The position numbers and the translations under genes are program-made. From Enoplosus armatus (lineage: Eukaryota > Chordata > Actinopteri > Centrarchiformes > Enoplosidae), in NCBI RefSeq assembly GCF_043641665.1, contig NC_092184.1:17705108-17769107 (forward strand): a stretch of DNA of 64,000 nucleotides, written 5' to 3'. Numbering within the stretch: position 1 is the stretch's first letter; every line of letters starts with the position of its first letter. The notes beneath the pieces are model-generated. The model was not told the DNA's origin and searched no databases. It saw nothing but the letters and a program-made list of their open reading frames with translations. Below, one piece after another: positions 35,396 through 49,100 of this stretch.

Positions 35396-35613
35396 GCAAA
35401 GGCTGTGAATACTTATGTACATGTGATTTCTCAGGTTTTTTATTTTTAATAAATTTGCAAAAATCTCAAAAAAACTTTTTTCACGTTGTCATTATGAGGT
35501 GTTGTGTGTAGAATTTTGAGGAAAAAAATGAATTTAATCCATTTTGGTATAAGGCTGCAACATAACAAAATGTGGAAAAAGTGAAGCGCTGTGAATACTT
35601 TCCGGATGCACTG
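35396..35613 (-). repeat. Right terminal inverted repeat of the Tc1 element
   Basis: This is an inverted copy of the left end, starting immediately after the transposase terminal TGA and ending CCGGATGCACTG before the flanking TA at 35614-35615. Confidence 0.9.
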
Positions 35614-38600
35614 TATATATGAGAATATAATGTTCAAACAGTAAGACATATCAAATGAACAAAGCCTTCACTCAGCCCTCCTGACCTGTGAGTAGACCAT
35701 GTTGTCACTGGCATACACAAGCGGGACTGTTGAAAAAGACTGAATATGTTTGAAGTGCAATCATGGGAATCTTTTTTGTGCTGGCAGTCTCTGCTTAAAA
35801 TGATGCTCTTGGGCAGGTTCCTAATCTGCGCAAAGCAACAGAAGTAAATTGTGCATGGCAACAAGTCAGCAGGTGTTACACTAGATACAAGGTCCGGGGC
35901 AATGTCAGAGAGAGAAGAACAAGCTCTCATTAGATTGATGCTTCCTCTGTGAGTTGTTCGGCACAGGGTTTCAACCAAACATGGTGTTTGTCGGAGTTAA
36001 CCTTTGCTTGATGAGGACTTTGGTCTTCTTTGGAGCTGTTACACAGAAAAGTTGAATGCTTGTTTGAATAAATGCCCAGAACAAAAGGAGCATCATTCTT
36101 TGAAACTTCGCACAGAGACTATGTTTGGTTGCATTTCAAAACGCTGAGAAGCCCTCAGGCGCCATCAATCCATTATAAAGGTATTGCAGCACCTCATCTT
36201 CCTCAGAGCAGAACAGAGCATTGGAGGAGGCGTGGGTGGGGTGGGGGGGTCATACTTGGCTGATCCTCCCAACAGTTCCAGTGAGACAAATCTCTGGAAG
36301 CAGAATAGACGTTGTTAAAGTACATCACCATGGGACACGGTCAGGCTCACCTTCCTGTTTCACAACCCAGAAAATAGCTGAGAAAGTCGTACGTTCACAG
36401 AGACAAACGCACCCAAACATGCAGGCATTCACTCTGAGGCCGGAGGAAAAAACAAACACTGAACACACACACTCACAAGGGACTGGGTGTAAATCACAGG
36501 CATGAGATATGCAAACAGACCAGGGGAAATCAGAAGCCCTGAGGATGGGGAGGAAGATTGTGATCGAAACAGAGAATTTATAACAAGAGAGTGGGGAATA
36601 TCCACATTTGTGGCTACTCTAAATCAGACTTTTTTGTTGTTCCGGTGAGACGTTTCCATCCACGTCTGTGAATATGAACAAGTCTCTCAAAACAAAAGGT
36701 AGAAACTAAATATTCAACATTACTTCTTTACATCCCAGTGAATGTGTTTCTGTAGAGTCTGGGCGGCCAGGGTCACAGAGATGAAGAAAATTAATTGTAT
36801 ATAATAATAACTTTCAATTTATGGATTCATAGTGTGAATATGTAATATGCAAGCAGGTTTCATGAGTGGAAAGCAATATAACAGGAAGCCAGAACTGGGA
36901 GTGAGACAAATTTGCAGTCAGATTCTAAATAATACTGGGCTGCAATACTGTGTCAAAGGTTTTTGGTATAACAGGCCTGTTCACATTGGGTGTGCCGTGC
37001 CTCTGCTATGTATGTTTAACAAGACTGTTATCAGTGCCAGCACTACGATCCTGGACAGACAGTAGAAATTATTATCTTAGTTATAAACAAAACTCAAAAT
37101 GTCCAAGTTCAGTGATAGTGTCTGGAGTTTATAGCCCAGTTTGTACTGCAGTAAAAGTATCTAACTAACTCTATCTATCTATGTAGGTCTTTAAGCCTGT
37201 TCAAACTGGTGTTGCCTGCTTTTGTAAAATTGTCTTTTAAAATATGTACACTGTCCTTTACTACATTTTTCTGTATTATTTTATTGTATTTTTCCTCCTT
37301 CCCCCAGCTTCCCCCTTTGTTTTCATTCTTTTCATGTGCGAGGGGAGGTTGGGGAAATGAAAAATATGAACTGCATACCTTTCCACCAAATCCAATGTTG
37401 AGTGATTATGAGGCCAACATCTCTATTGGCCTGGGTTGGCCAAAAATTATTATTTTTTGTCTTACAGACAGACCGCTGGATGAGTGTTAATAATAGTAAG
37501 CATATTACAAAAGCACTACATAGACACATTTTATTTAGATTTTACATTTTTGCTGTCATCTACTGTAGTATCCCTTCACTGTGTGTTATGACTATCTTTT
37601 GTTCGTGAATTTCTTTCTCCTGCTCCCCACACTCACACACACTGGAAGCAACTTTCTCTCCTTGAGGCCATCAGTCTGTTGTCAGGTATTGATCCTGGGT
37701 TGTCAGAAGGAATAACAATAGAGATATCTTGACGTTTGGATATTGAGATACATCAAATATACATCAAAGGGCCACATTGATTCCAAGACTTGCAAGGGAG
37801 ACAGAGGGAGAAAAAAAAGACGTGTGAGCCATTTTTTAGCATGATCCATATACTGCTTCTAGCACTGCAGCCACTGTGGGTGCAATAAATTAAAACTTTA
37901 CACACAAACACATGCATAATTGACCAGAAAAAGCATCCTTGAAAACCTCAGAGTGCAACATCCTAGCTTTGTGCCATGTTGTTTTTTGTTGTGATATGTT
38001 GTCTTGGTGCTCTGGCGAGCATTTTTGGAGGAGTGCTTTGTTCAAAAATGTCCAATGGAAGACAATGGAGTCTTTAAACGGTGCAATTTTTATAACCACA
38101 TGCTCTTATTATGGGCAGGGGAGCTCTGCTTGGCAAACATAAGTGCCCAAAGAGCCAGATTGTGAACTAACTGGCATTAAACAGATAAGAACACTAACAG
38201 ATAAAAACACACTGTATAAAATAAATAGAAATGAACCCAGAATAGACAGCTGAGTAGTTCATGTGGAGAAGACAGAGTTTGTCTATTAAACACAGACATT
38301 AATTTGTTTCTGATGGGGAGAGCATGTGTTGTGTAGCTCGTCACTATTTTTGACTCAAAGCCAATCTTACCCAAACGCTTCCACAAAATGGCAAGTGTAC
38401 TGCTGGGCCCGGAAAACTCTGCTCAAAATACTACAACAGCCAAGACACATTTTTACACGTTCAGAAATATTACAGGCGGCTGCCAAATTATATTCATAAG
38501 AACAAAGCGCCCGTCCAGAATACTGAAAGAAACCAAAGGCTGTCTTGGTGTTTTGCAAAAACCTTGTGTCTCCATTTATGCCATTTCTTTAAACTGTAAC

Positions 38601-39119
38601 ATAATGAGAAGGTTGTGCGACCTGGGGTCTGAGCCAGACCACTGAAAAAGCATTGTCAAATATCAAAAATACATTGCCGTCAATCGGAAAACAAATGTGT
38701 TTTTACCAAACCCTGAACAGTCAATGTGAGGTTTCTGTGGGTTACCAGTGTGTTTCTAAAAGTCATTTCACTTCTTCTAAAGGGAGCACATGAGCTGGAA
38801 AGCAAAACTGATGAAAACCTGATCTCAGAATGATAATCGGCCTTTCATGTTGTTTTTTTTGGCGGTGCTCCTTAATAATGAGGAATAAATTGACTTGGAA
38901 GCATACCCGACTCGTCAGTCTGTCCGCCCCCCTGTCTATCCAAACTGCCCTCCTCCCCCCGCCTCCTACAATTACCCCCTCCTTCCCTGCTCCCCCGCCC
39001 AGGCAACCCCTTTGCCCTCTTGTATCCGGCCATTTAGCGTGACAATCCATTATTTTGACGGCTCCCAGAGAAAGAAAGAGAGAGAGACAAAGAGACGGGG
39101 GTTACTTTGACTTTCAGAC

Positions 39120-39440
39120 ATGGGCCCCAATTTTTTTCTATCTCCATCTTCCCTCTTCTGTCCTTCTTCCTTGCCTTCCTCTTCCTACTTCCTCCCTTTA
39201 TCTCTCCTTCATCTGCCCCTCTTTAACCCTTTCCTCCTCTTTTTTCTACTTTTCCCTCCTTTTAAGCATTCCTCCCTCCTCACTTATTTTCCTCCACCGT
39301 CTCCGCTCTCACCCCCTCCTACTCCCCATGCCCTTTTCTTTCCTCCCCCCTTCTTCTCCTCTCCTCTCTCCCTCCGAACTCACTTTACCCCTCTTTACTC
39401 TTACCCCTGCAACCACTCTACACCCCTTCGACTTTTTGGC
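39120..39440. repeat. Pyrimidine-rich tract
   Basis: About 300 bp of almost pure C/T on the plus strand with no fixed repeat unit. It could form triplex (H-DNA) structure; the low-complexity frames it generates are not coding. Confidence 0.8.
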
Positions 39441-41081
39441 TCTGTATTGCTTCGTTGCTGGCAGCCTTTTGGAAACCTGATAAGGCCTATAGAAAGAGAG
39501 GAGCCAGGGTTTAAAATGTCTCACCCCCTCCAAACAGCCTCCACTTATATCAACCGTACACCCACCCCACCCAAACACACACACGCACACACATTCCCCC
39601 CAACCAGCCTTCCAGCACCCTGAGACCCGAAGCACCCTCCACCTCTATCTCCGGTAAACTTCTACAGCATCTCTGCCACAACTACACCGGGTTTTTTCCA
39701 ACCACTGTTCCCAGCTCCAGACTCCAGGCCCACATACACACACTCTTAAAGTAACACTCCTCCATCCTCAGCATCCTCTCCAGCCAACCTCACAGCCTGT
39801 TGAAAACCCCAAACAAGCCGCTCTCCCTTTCTTTTACATGCTATCTACATTCAGGCATTTAGCTGACACTCTTATCCAGAGCGAATTACAGTTAGTGTGT
39901 TTACATTCTGCGTAATAATTTGATTATAATTTGAGTAAGGCAGTTCTCTGCTTATTGTAAATACACTGATTAATGCCATGTAAACACCTTAACCAAGTTA
40001 TCTCACTTGCTTCATGGTCACAATGACAGTAACCATAACTTGATTAAGCAAACTGGGTTATGTGTCAGTGTTTTGAATTACTCTTGTCGTGCATTCAGTG
40101 TGCTCTGGTTACTGGTGTTTGCGTCAACAAAGGGCACAGAGTCAATCAGATGCAAAGCAGAAGCATGGATAGAAGTATCGTGTATGTGGTAATAAAACAC
40201 CCAAGTAAAATGGTTTCCATGTTACAGGTCCCAAAATAGGCAACATGAAAACAGGTTTTCTCATTTACCCCTTGCAAGGCCACACTGACAAAATCTTTTA
40301 TAGGCACTTTTTCTTCGGTAGATAGGGTAGCTAGATACTACTGAGCAAGAATCTATTTTTTGTAATTTGGGTGAACAGACCCTTAAATATGCTGTGTAAA
40401 ACCTTAAAAATAATAACACAAACAAACAAGTCCCTGGTTGAAGTACAGTGTCACCTATTTGTGACTGAAGGCAAAAGTAGAATCAAATCTAGCTCCTGGA
40501 TCATTGAAATTACAAGGAGTGCAGAAATCAAGGCTTTAGCATACAGCTTCGTGACTTTAGGACGTCTCTCAAGTGAGAGTGGAAAAAAAAATAAGAGTAA
40601 AGAACCCGTTCCCTTCCTTTAAACTGTTCTCACTCCTCATACAAAACACATAACCCCCAAAACTCTTACACTATTTCCCCGTGGACTCTGTAAAATGTGT
40701 GTCAGGGCCTTAGAAGTGTGGCCAAGGCAAACACCTGGCACAGTGCAGTGATCTGCTACATTTCACCTCCTACCACAGAAATATGCACACGGGGAGTTCA
40801 TACGCACAGACATAAACTCAAACTACAGTACAGTCTCAGTTTCAGACAGTGTGTGTGTGTGTGCACATTAACACACACAGCAGATGCTGGTAAGTGCAGA
40901 AACATTCACACACATACACAGATGCACAGGCAAGCAGCCACTATAACGGAAACAAGTGAAACGAGGGCTCCACCCACGTTCTCTCTTTCTGTCTCTCTCC
41001 CTGGTGGTGTGTCATGTTTCGGGGGGATAATAGGTGTCACGGTGAGACCCCTTTGGTCTCAGCGCTCTGGGGGACTCTAAT

Positions 41082-41082
<1 letters not shown>

Positions 41083-41142
<60 letters not shown>
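41083..41142. repeat. (AC)30 microsatellite
   Basis: Perfect 60-bp AC array, one of the longest in the window. Confidence 0.97.
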
Positions 41143-41145
<3 letters not shown>

Positions 41146-41714
41146 TGTGAGCACAAACAGCTCATTCTCTGGACCATGGGAACCACAGATGACTCTCCAC
41201 TCCTCTCACCTTTCTCTACCTCCATCAGTTTCTTTCTCTTTCTCCTTCACTTTCTCTTTCCTGCTTTTATCCAATACGCACATTCATCTGCCTCACTTTT
41301 GAACCACTGTTCCCCTTGGCTGATCAAACAAGTAGCTCGCTATTGAAGTCTCTCTGTCTGTCTCTTTTTGTCTCTCTTTGTTTCAAACCTTCAGTTTCTT
41401 TTCGACTCTGAGTCCAGATGTCAAATTTAACATAGGCCTTGTTGGGTCACCGCACAGCAACAGTCGCAATAAATTTGAACAACCCATGAGGCTATTTCTG
41501 ATTCATAATGTGACCCATATATATGTGGAACATCCCCCAGGGCGCTGTCACAGTATCTGTAAAGTCAGACCCCTTTTGTTGCATCTCAACTTGTGATGTC
41601 ACGTCATGACTAATTCCAATTTATTATGACTTGTATCATAGTTTGGTAGTTTTTAACATTAAGCTATAGCCAAGATCATGTGAGCTTAGCACAAAGACTG
41701 AGAGCACGGGGAGC

Positions 41715-41945
41715 AGTGCTTTATGGTTTTATGTCCTGGACTACTTCTTGGCCGGGCACAGTGTCTCTCTCTCTATAGTCTCCACTGGTTGCATTGCAAC
41801 CTGACAGTGACGACGAGACTCCAAGACGTCACTTCTAGTTGGTGCATTTTTGTCACCTTTGGACAGAGCCAGGCTAGCTGCGACCCCTCGTTTCCAGTCT
41901 TTAAGCTAAGTTAAGCTAATCGACTGCTAGCTGTAGCTTCACATT
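41715..41945 (-). mobile_element. Teleost MITE-like repeat, diverged copy, minus orientation
   Basis: Read on the minus strand it contains GTTAGCTTAG-type words, AAAGACTGGAAACGAGG, CTAGCCTGGCTCTGTCCAAA and GGCCAAGAAGTAGTCCAGGA. It is the same family as the element at 54,532 but retains a middle section missing there. Terminal repeats are not clear, so the limits are approximate. Confidence 0.6.
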
Positions 41946-44900
41946 TAATAATCTTATTTAATTTCCATTCCTTTAACCTACCGTATTTGTTTGCACAGTT
42001 TTCCTGTGCAGTGAGGGATTATTACGAATATCATGGGTGCACTAAATTTCAATTTTACCTCAAAATAATGTTTAGATAATCTGGCTGAACTGTCTGATTG
42101 TCTGACTACTTGATCCTTTGTGCTGTCAGACTCAGTTAACTATTTTAATAACTATTAGAAACAATGGCTGATGCTAAAAGAATCTGACCCACATTGTAAT
42201 AAACTGGAGTTATCAACAATCAATACACAGATACAGCTGTAAATTATGATTTAAAAATCTATACATCTATTTGAAAGTGAGGCAGTGTGGCTTTTGTGAC
42301 CTTTTGTTTGATTATACATTATTACACACAGTGAAAGAGATTACAATTACGATCACAATTACATACATACACATATAACTTGCAGGGTTTCATTCAACAA
42401 CATCAAAATGAGACTTTTATTGCAGGACTACAGCAGCCCCCATTCAGGATGACAGACACATGATAAACTACCATGACCTACACCTGTATCAACTTTCATG
42501 TATTATATTACTCATCCTTTTTCTCTTCCTTTCTAATAAGACGGGCAGAACGACAACTGCTCACAGCCACAAGGCAGAGAGAGGGAGGGATGAAATGAGG
42601 AGAGGAGGGGGCGTATACCTGCAGGTATAGTGTGGGAGCCTGCTGTCTTCTCCTGCTCCACCTCCTCCGCCTCCGCCCACCACTCCCTCAGGCTCCAGGG
42701 GGTAAATGTGTGTGTGTGTGTGTGTATTGATGAAGTGCAATTGTGCACTTCAAGTGTGTGTGCTATAAACATGTGTTTTTATAGCATTGTTTTTATCTAG
42801 AATGCTGTTAGTAATTACTGACATTTTCCCGTACGTGAGTGAAATGTAAGCTATTAAAAGCCTCTCATCTTTCACACCTTGGCCAGGTGAGCCTCTGGCC
42901 TCAGCCAATCACAGGGTGGAATTACAACAGCCTCCGCTAATCCACCCTACCTCACTCCAACTGCCGCCAGGCGAAGTCATTGACGCTGCTTTCTTCTTTC
43001 TTTTTTTTACTTTAACAATTCCTCCATTGATTTAACTGTCTACAGGATTCATTTGGTTTGAGTCAATTTGTGCATTTCACAAAACCCTGAATCTCTTGTA
43101 GTGGAGGCTGTTTTTTGTTTTTTTTGGGTGGCAGTGGAAAAGCTGTCATAAAAAAGTTTTGAATTCATTATTGAATTCATAGTACACTTTACAAACGGTA
43201 TACATAAATATGAGTAGTTACTAAAGAGCGAGTGAGGAACGACCTGATAATTAATCATCAATTAGTATTGTAAAATGTTATCGAATTCCTCAATTTAAAA
43301 AAAATAAGCATCAAAACAGTCAAAACATGTCACTCTGGACAGCACTATCAAACATGGTATGGTATTTGTGTTTCTCTCTCAGAGAGAGGCGGAGTACCAT
43401 TTAGAGACAAAAAAGGAAGCAGTGGAGTTACAAAGAAGCCAAAACAAATGGAGACAGGGAGGAAAAAGGGACAGGACAAAAAGTAGGAGGACAAGGAGGT
43501 GAAGAAGAGAAAACAAGAGGGAATCATGAGAAAAAAGATGCATCATAGTAAGTAATCAAGTAAAATGTACCTCTGACACTAAAGTATAATTCTGGCTGTT
43601 AGAAGAAACTGGGAGCTTCATCGTCCACAGAGAATAGAAACTGTGGTCAGTTTGATTTCATGTCACTTATGATGGATTTCAAGGGTGACCAGTTGCCAAA
43701 GCAGAAAAAAGTACTGAAACTTCCACAGAAACCTCTCAGCTTGCTTTTGTGGTATAATCAATTCCTCTGCAGTCGCTCTATGTGCTCAGCATTATGCAAA
43801 CAGCAGTTGTTTCAACAAATAATGTATAAATACACTGCTTTCACCTGAAGAATTTGGAGACTAATATTGTCTACCTGCATGCGTAGTGTTTGCCAATGGC
43901 TCGTATTTTTTTTGTCAAAATATGGCACAGATTCTGTGGTACAGTTTCTGATGGAAGGAGCATTTTTAATGTAATAACCTACCAACTTTTGACAGCCACC
44001 TTTCAAGAGTTTCACTGTAAGATGTATTTACCAGACAGCCAAACGACCAAACTGAGTCCTTTTGTCCTTCCATTTTTTTCCCCAGCTACTAGACACATTT
44101 CTCCTTTCTAAGAATCTGGCTTCAACCAAGAGAACTATTGACACACACAATCATGCACAGAAATTATTACCACACAGTTAATCATATCCGAACAGTGTTT
44201 ATGACATAGTCTACTATGTGTCTCACTGCTCTGCCTGTGTCTGTATGCATATACTGTATGTGTGTGTGCATGGATCTACATGTGTATCTGTATGTGTGTG
44301 TGTGTGTGTGTGCATCCTAGCAACGGTTGTTTCGTGCGCTAAACAAACCAAGTTGTTATTTTATAACCCTCTTCTCGTCTTTGAATCTAACCACTGGTGT
44401 GCGACTGGACATGTTCGCACTTCTCCCCCTAAATGCTCTCACTCCACGGTCACATCATCATGACTTAACCCTGGAAACTCATCCAAAAGTTGCATAGAGA
44501 TGCAAAACGTTAAATATTTGGCATGGCAACGTGGGTCTCAAATTCAAGCTTTCGCTTAAATTGGCGACCAAAAGGTTTCATATACAACAAAAAACAGTTA
44601 TGACCATGTTTAGATATAACACGTCTTGTCATATTTTGGTCCGTTTCTCCAACTAACAAGCCTCTCTTCATCACTCATACACTCCTGCACTGCTCCTGAA
44701 ATCAGCCTTGAGGTTAAACAATCGTGTCATGTCTACAAAATATAACAGCCGTACATCGTCAACACCTGGTGGAAGTGAGCGTCAGTGTCGAACATTTGAC
44801 AGACATGAGTTATGTGCACAGACGTCCTGTTTAAAGTGGAAAAGATATCATTTACAACTTGACACGAGGTGTTTGAACACAGTGCAAGAATGATGCTGTT

Positions 44901-46127
44901 GCTCTTTAGTTCTTAGCCAACACAGATTTTATTTTTCACTCGTCTCCATAGAAGCCAATGTCATTTTCTTTTTTTTACCTTTGTTGTCTTGAATTGTTCC
45001 TGATAACCCTGAGATTAGAGGACAAATCTCTTTTAAGTGCTTTCTAACGTCAGCAGGCAAACTCAACACCACTCCCAAAGCAACCGTGACATCAGTCATG
45101 ACAACCGTGACTTCACTTTTTTTTGATGGCGTACACAGACTTGTATGCGTACACACGCCTACATTTCAAAATGAAGAGCGTAACTCTTAAGTGTGAGACA
45201 TAAGTACTCATATGAACCTGTGCTAGTCCTTCTTTCTGTATCTCAGCCACCGCTTCATCACACCATGACCCTTAATTGTCTGGCACTGATTTGTGTGTGT
45301 ACATGTGTTTCCTATATGTGTGTGTGTTAGGGCTGATAACCTTTGCTAACCAAGCTCTCAGCCTGGTGTGAGAGAGAGAGAGGGGAAAGAAACTCAATGC
45401 GGAGAAATGATAGAAAACAAATTGGACAAAGATGGAGGTCAAATATAAATCATCTCAGGGTGACAGTTAGAGTTAAAATCTCAGAGTTTAGTCTCTTTAA
45501 CATCACAGTGCAATGGAGATGCTCCAGTTCACCCTTTCTCTTCTTCTCCTACTCTTCTTTTATCTCTCCTTTTAGTTCAGTCATGTCCCCATCCACCATC
45601 ACATCCCTCTCATCCATCCCTTTGTCTTTCTTTGCCCCCTCTTATCCCAATGTAAGTATTTTGTCTTCACTACAGGAGGTACAGTGTGGAACATGAAATT
45701 GTAAGGGTGCCCCCCTCACTCCTGTCAACCCTTCAATCATCCTCTTCCACAGCCTTATCCCAAATGGGACCAGGACCTGCTGACCTGCCCACTGACCCCT
45801 GTGCTGTTCACCCTCCCCCGACTGTATGTTGCCATGGTGAGGGTTGAGGATTAGTCGCTATGGAAACAGTAGCCACTCTTGTCCTTTAGCTTTTGTTTTT
45901 CTTCGATCTTGAGAGTATCAGTGATTATTTAACTTTGTAGTTTGAGAGACAAAACTTTGAGTTATTGGGGAAAGGAATGTTTGCATAAGTTTGTGTGTGT
46001 GTGTGTGTGTGCGTGTGTGTTTGCAGGGTAGGGGAGTATGGAGGAGTAACCTATGACCCCTGGATTCCTGTAGTCTCACTAGCAGCCTAATCACTCCCAG
46101 CAGAAATAATTGGAACACTAATACTCC

Positions 46128-46167
<40 letters not shown>

Positions 46168-49100
46168 CAAGTGAGTAATTTCAGCTCTGTAATTTTATGG
46201 TTTTTCATTAGGACATATACTCCCACATTCATGCACCAAATTCCCGACATAGCCTACACACACACACACAGTATAAACGAGATGAAGACAGACTGACCCT
46301 GTACACTTGGGAGAGTTTATCTGTTGGACGGTAGATAGAGCAGGAATATTCATATTTTCCATCATATTTCTCTGACAAGCTGGAATGAACTTTTCAACCT
46401 TTTTCAAGAAATGTCAGCAAAATTTGTCGATTGATGTTGTGGTCTGGGTTGAAGGAGCCATTGCAGCCACATTTTTCAGTTGATGTGCTTCTATGTTAGT
46501 CAATCCAGCTGTCTACACATACGCTGCTATACGTGCGTTAATGCAACCCAAAGTGTATTTTTAGGCTTCAAATCTGTTTTCTTCCATGTTACGTGCATAA
46601 CTACAGTGATTGTGTGTTGGATTCTGACAACTGCCAAAGCACAGGTAACCTATACTCAATATTGTGCCTGAATGCATCATGTGGAGACAGACAGACGACT
46701 GAAGCTGCTGTTCTGCTAACATGCTGCTCACGCTACACCTCCTGTTTAGATACGGTGTTTTTTTGCTTAAAAAAAACATGGATCAAAAGCACTTGTGGGG
46801 AAAAAAGCAAAGCAAAGTTTGAAAATGTAGATTACCTGAGAAAAAAGTTTCCATTTGTGAGCATGTCGGCACTGGTGGGGGTCACAACCACGGTGAAACC
46901 AAAGCTGGCAGAACAATCCATCACCAAGGTCAAAGTTCAGCTCTTAGGTGTCTCAATATAAGCCGAACACAGCAACACCACCACATACACACAAACACTC
47001 TCACATGTGCCCATGCACTTAATAAAGGTAACAGAAAAGTCTCCATAAGAGTGCAGACTAAGTGGAGTCCTTTATAACAAACACACACACACACAAATAC
47101 AGCCGACTGCCCACAAATCATCCAAATCGTCTTGTTTTCAGGTACTAACTTGAAGTAAGGGGAGGGGATGTGACTGAGGGCAAACAAAGGGGTTTGAGAG
47201 GAGGTGAGTTGCTAAAGGAGCTTTAGCTTAGATTGAAAAACCCGTGCTCGTACTGCCCACACAGGAACATACAGTGTAACCATACGGTGATCATACACTG
47301 TGTGAAGAAACTTCATGGTAGTTTCATGGTAGTTGACACCGTTACAAGACATTTGTGTCAAGCAACTATCAATCTTCTTTGACAAGTCAACTGCTGGCCG
47401 AAGAACAGAAATTGATAAACATCTTGAAAAATGGAAGAGGCAACAGAAACAGGGTATAGGGACAAAGATTTACAAGTTAAAGAGAGTTGCAGTGTTGTAT
47501 GCTCAGACTCTGAGCAGTGACAAAGGATGGCTGACAGGAAAGGTGTGCAACTTTTAGCTAAAATGGACATATGTATGTAGGTAGGTATGTAGCAGAGGAA
47601 CAAAATACACACATACATTTTCTCCTGTAACCATCTGGGGAACCCCTCTCACTTTGTCCATTCTGTACCAAAAGAAAGGGAAAGAGGATGAAGAAAAAGA
47701 AAATACAAAACAAAGCATGAGGTCAAAAGGTTATAGCTGGCCACTGGCAGGAGTCAAAGGTTAAAGCCAGGCTGCATCCTGTCAACAAAAAGCTGAGGGA
47801 GCCATGTTATCTGTCCATCAAAGAGTTTTGCAGTATACAGAGTAACTGTCCTCCTGTATTGTATTGTGTAGAACACCTACATTGTATTTCTTCTAAGCAG
47901 GGATCTCTGTCTCTTATATACAAAAAGTACTGCACTTTAAAGTAATATGATTGTTTGCATTGTCTCCTGTGTTGAATCTTCACAATAAAAACAATACTGC
48001 AGCAGGTTTTGCCCCTATATAGAATTATAGGAGGTTGAGTAACATTCAGTGGTTTAGCTGTGATGTACGTGGTCCTGTGTGAATGATAATTTTGTCCAGT
48101 AAACTGGCATGAATGGCCAGATGAGGGTTTAAAACACGTGGCACAGGGTTTTTGAAACTTGAACTATGTCTTTAAAAGGGAACAAAAAAAAGTGTATTTC
48201 TATCCTGCACATATGGAGTATTGTGTTGTTTTAACTGGTTTGAATATGTCTGTAACTAGATCTGCCTTCATCTCACCCATGCAAAACAACAAACAGATTC
48301 TTCTGAAATGAATAAGTGGACAACAACTGAGGCAGTAGGAGGAAGTGTTTGATTAGATAGAAGAGAACTGAGGGAATGTACCTTCATTGAGAAGAGCTGT
48401 AGAAAACAAAGGGGAGAGGGAGAGAGAGAGCTTTTACTTCTCCCTTCTGAATGCTTACTTCTCATACTGTCCCTTTTTGTAATATGGACAAGCATGGACC
48501 CACTCAGGCATGAAATTGCCCATTCATGAAAGCACACAGATAGTTTCAAAGGAGATGAGAACAAGACAAGTGAGAGATCCAGGTCTCTCGCCGAACTGGG
48601 CAATGAAGATACTCCTTGTGAAGTGAGAATTATAACACAGAAGCCTCCTTTACACCAAATAAATTGCTGAGTTAACTTCTCCGCCAGTGTCATCGATTTC
48701 CTCTCTTCATACTGTCTAAAATGTTTTAAAATGTGGTCACACATGGTCCCAGATAAGACAGATGTTGCATTTGCGCAAGATACAACATGATAGAGGACAC
48801 AATACTGGTATGTTCAGAAAACTGTTCCTTTCCAAAGAAAGCAACATAGTCCACTGTGTCACTTGCTTAATGAGATAGCACGTTAAGAAAACATTACGAA
48901 ACATATTATAGGCTGGGCCTAGAAATGTTATGGCTTTTGCAGTGTCAATGAGGAAGAGAATTTCACAGGAAAAAACACAGGACAAGCCTACCAGGGGACG
49001 AGCCCGGCTATCATTTAAGCATGACATGGCAGAAAAACATCAGTGAGAATTGATGAGAGGTGTTAAAGCGGCTGAATGGTGGCGATAGATGCACCACAAG

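Larger units (their letters stand above)
33977..35613 (+). mobile_element. Tc1/mariner-superfamily DNA transposon, nearly complete (1,637 bp)
   Basis: The element is bounded by CAGTGCATCCGGAAAGTATT and its inverted copy and is flanked by TA on both sides, the standard Tc1 target duplication. Terminal inverted repeats are about 217 bp. Each contains an outer and an inner AAGTATTCAC-type direct repeat, the IR/DR layout of many fish Tc1 elements. A single transposase frame fills the middle. The two TIRs differ at a modest number of positions, so the insertion is old but not ancient. Confidence 0.95.
35614..41714. other. Noncoding stretch between the Tc1 element and the first MITE-like copy
   Basis: No exon recognised. 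It contains a C/T-rich tract at 39,120-39,440, TG/CA arrays at 40,849-40,862 and 41,083-41,142, and otherwise unique-looking sequence. Long open frames at 39,055-39,623 come from the C/T bias. Confidence 0.6.

Noticed and set aside
39055..39623. Overlapping 141- and 167-codon plus-strand frames
   Set aside because: They follow the C/T-rich tract and read as Pro/Ser/Leu/Phe strings in two frames at once.
46593..46961. 122-codon plus-strand frame rich in Cys
   Set aside because: No signal peptide, no conserved spacing of cysteines and no promoter or splice context; read as chance.
48268..48744. 158-codon minus-strand open frame
   Set aside because: No recognisable domain, mixed hydrophobic and Ser-rich content, no matching splice or promoter context. 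This length is expected by chance in 64 kb of six frames.
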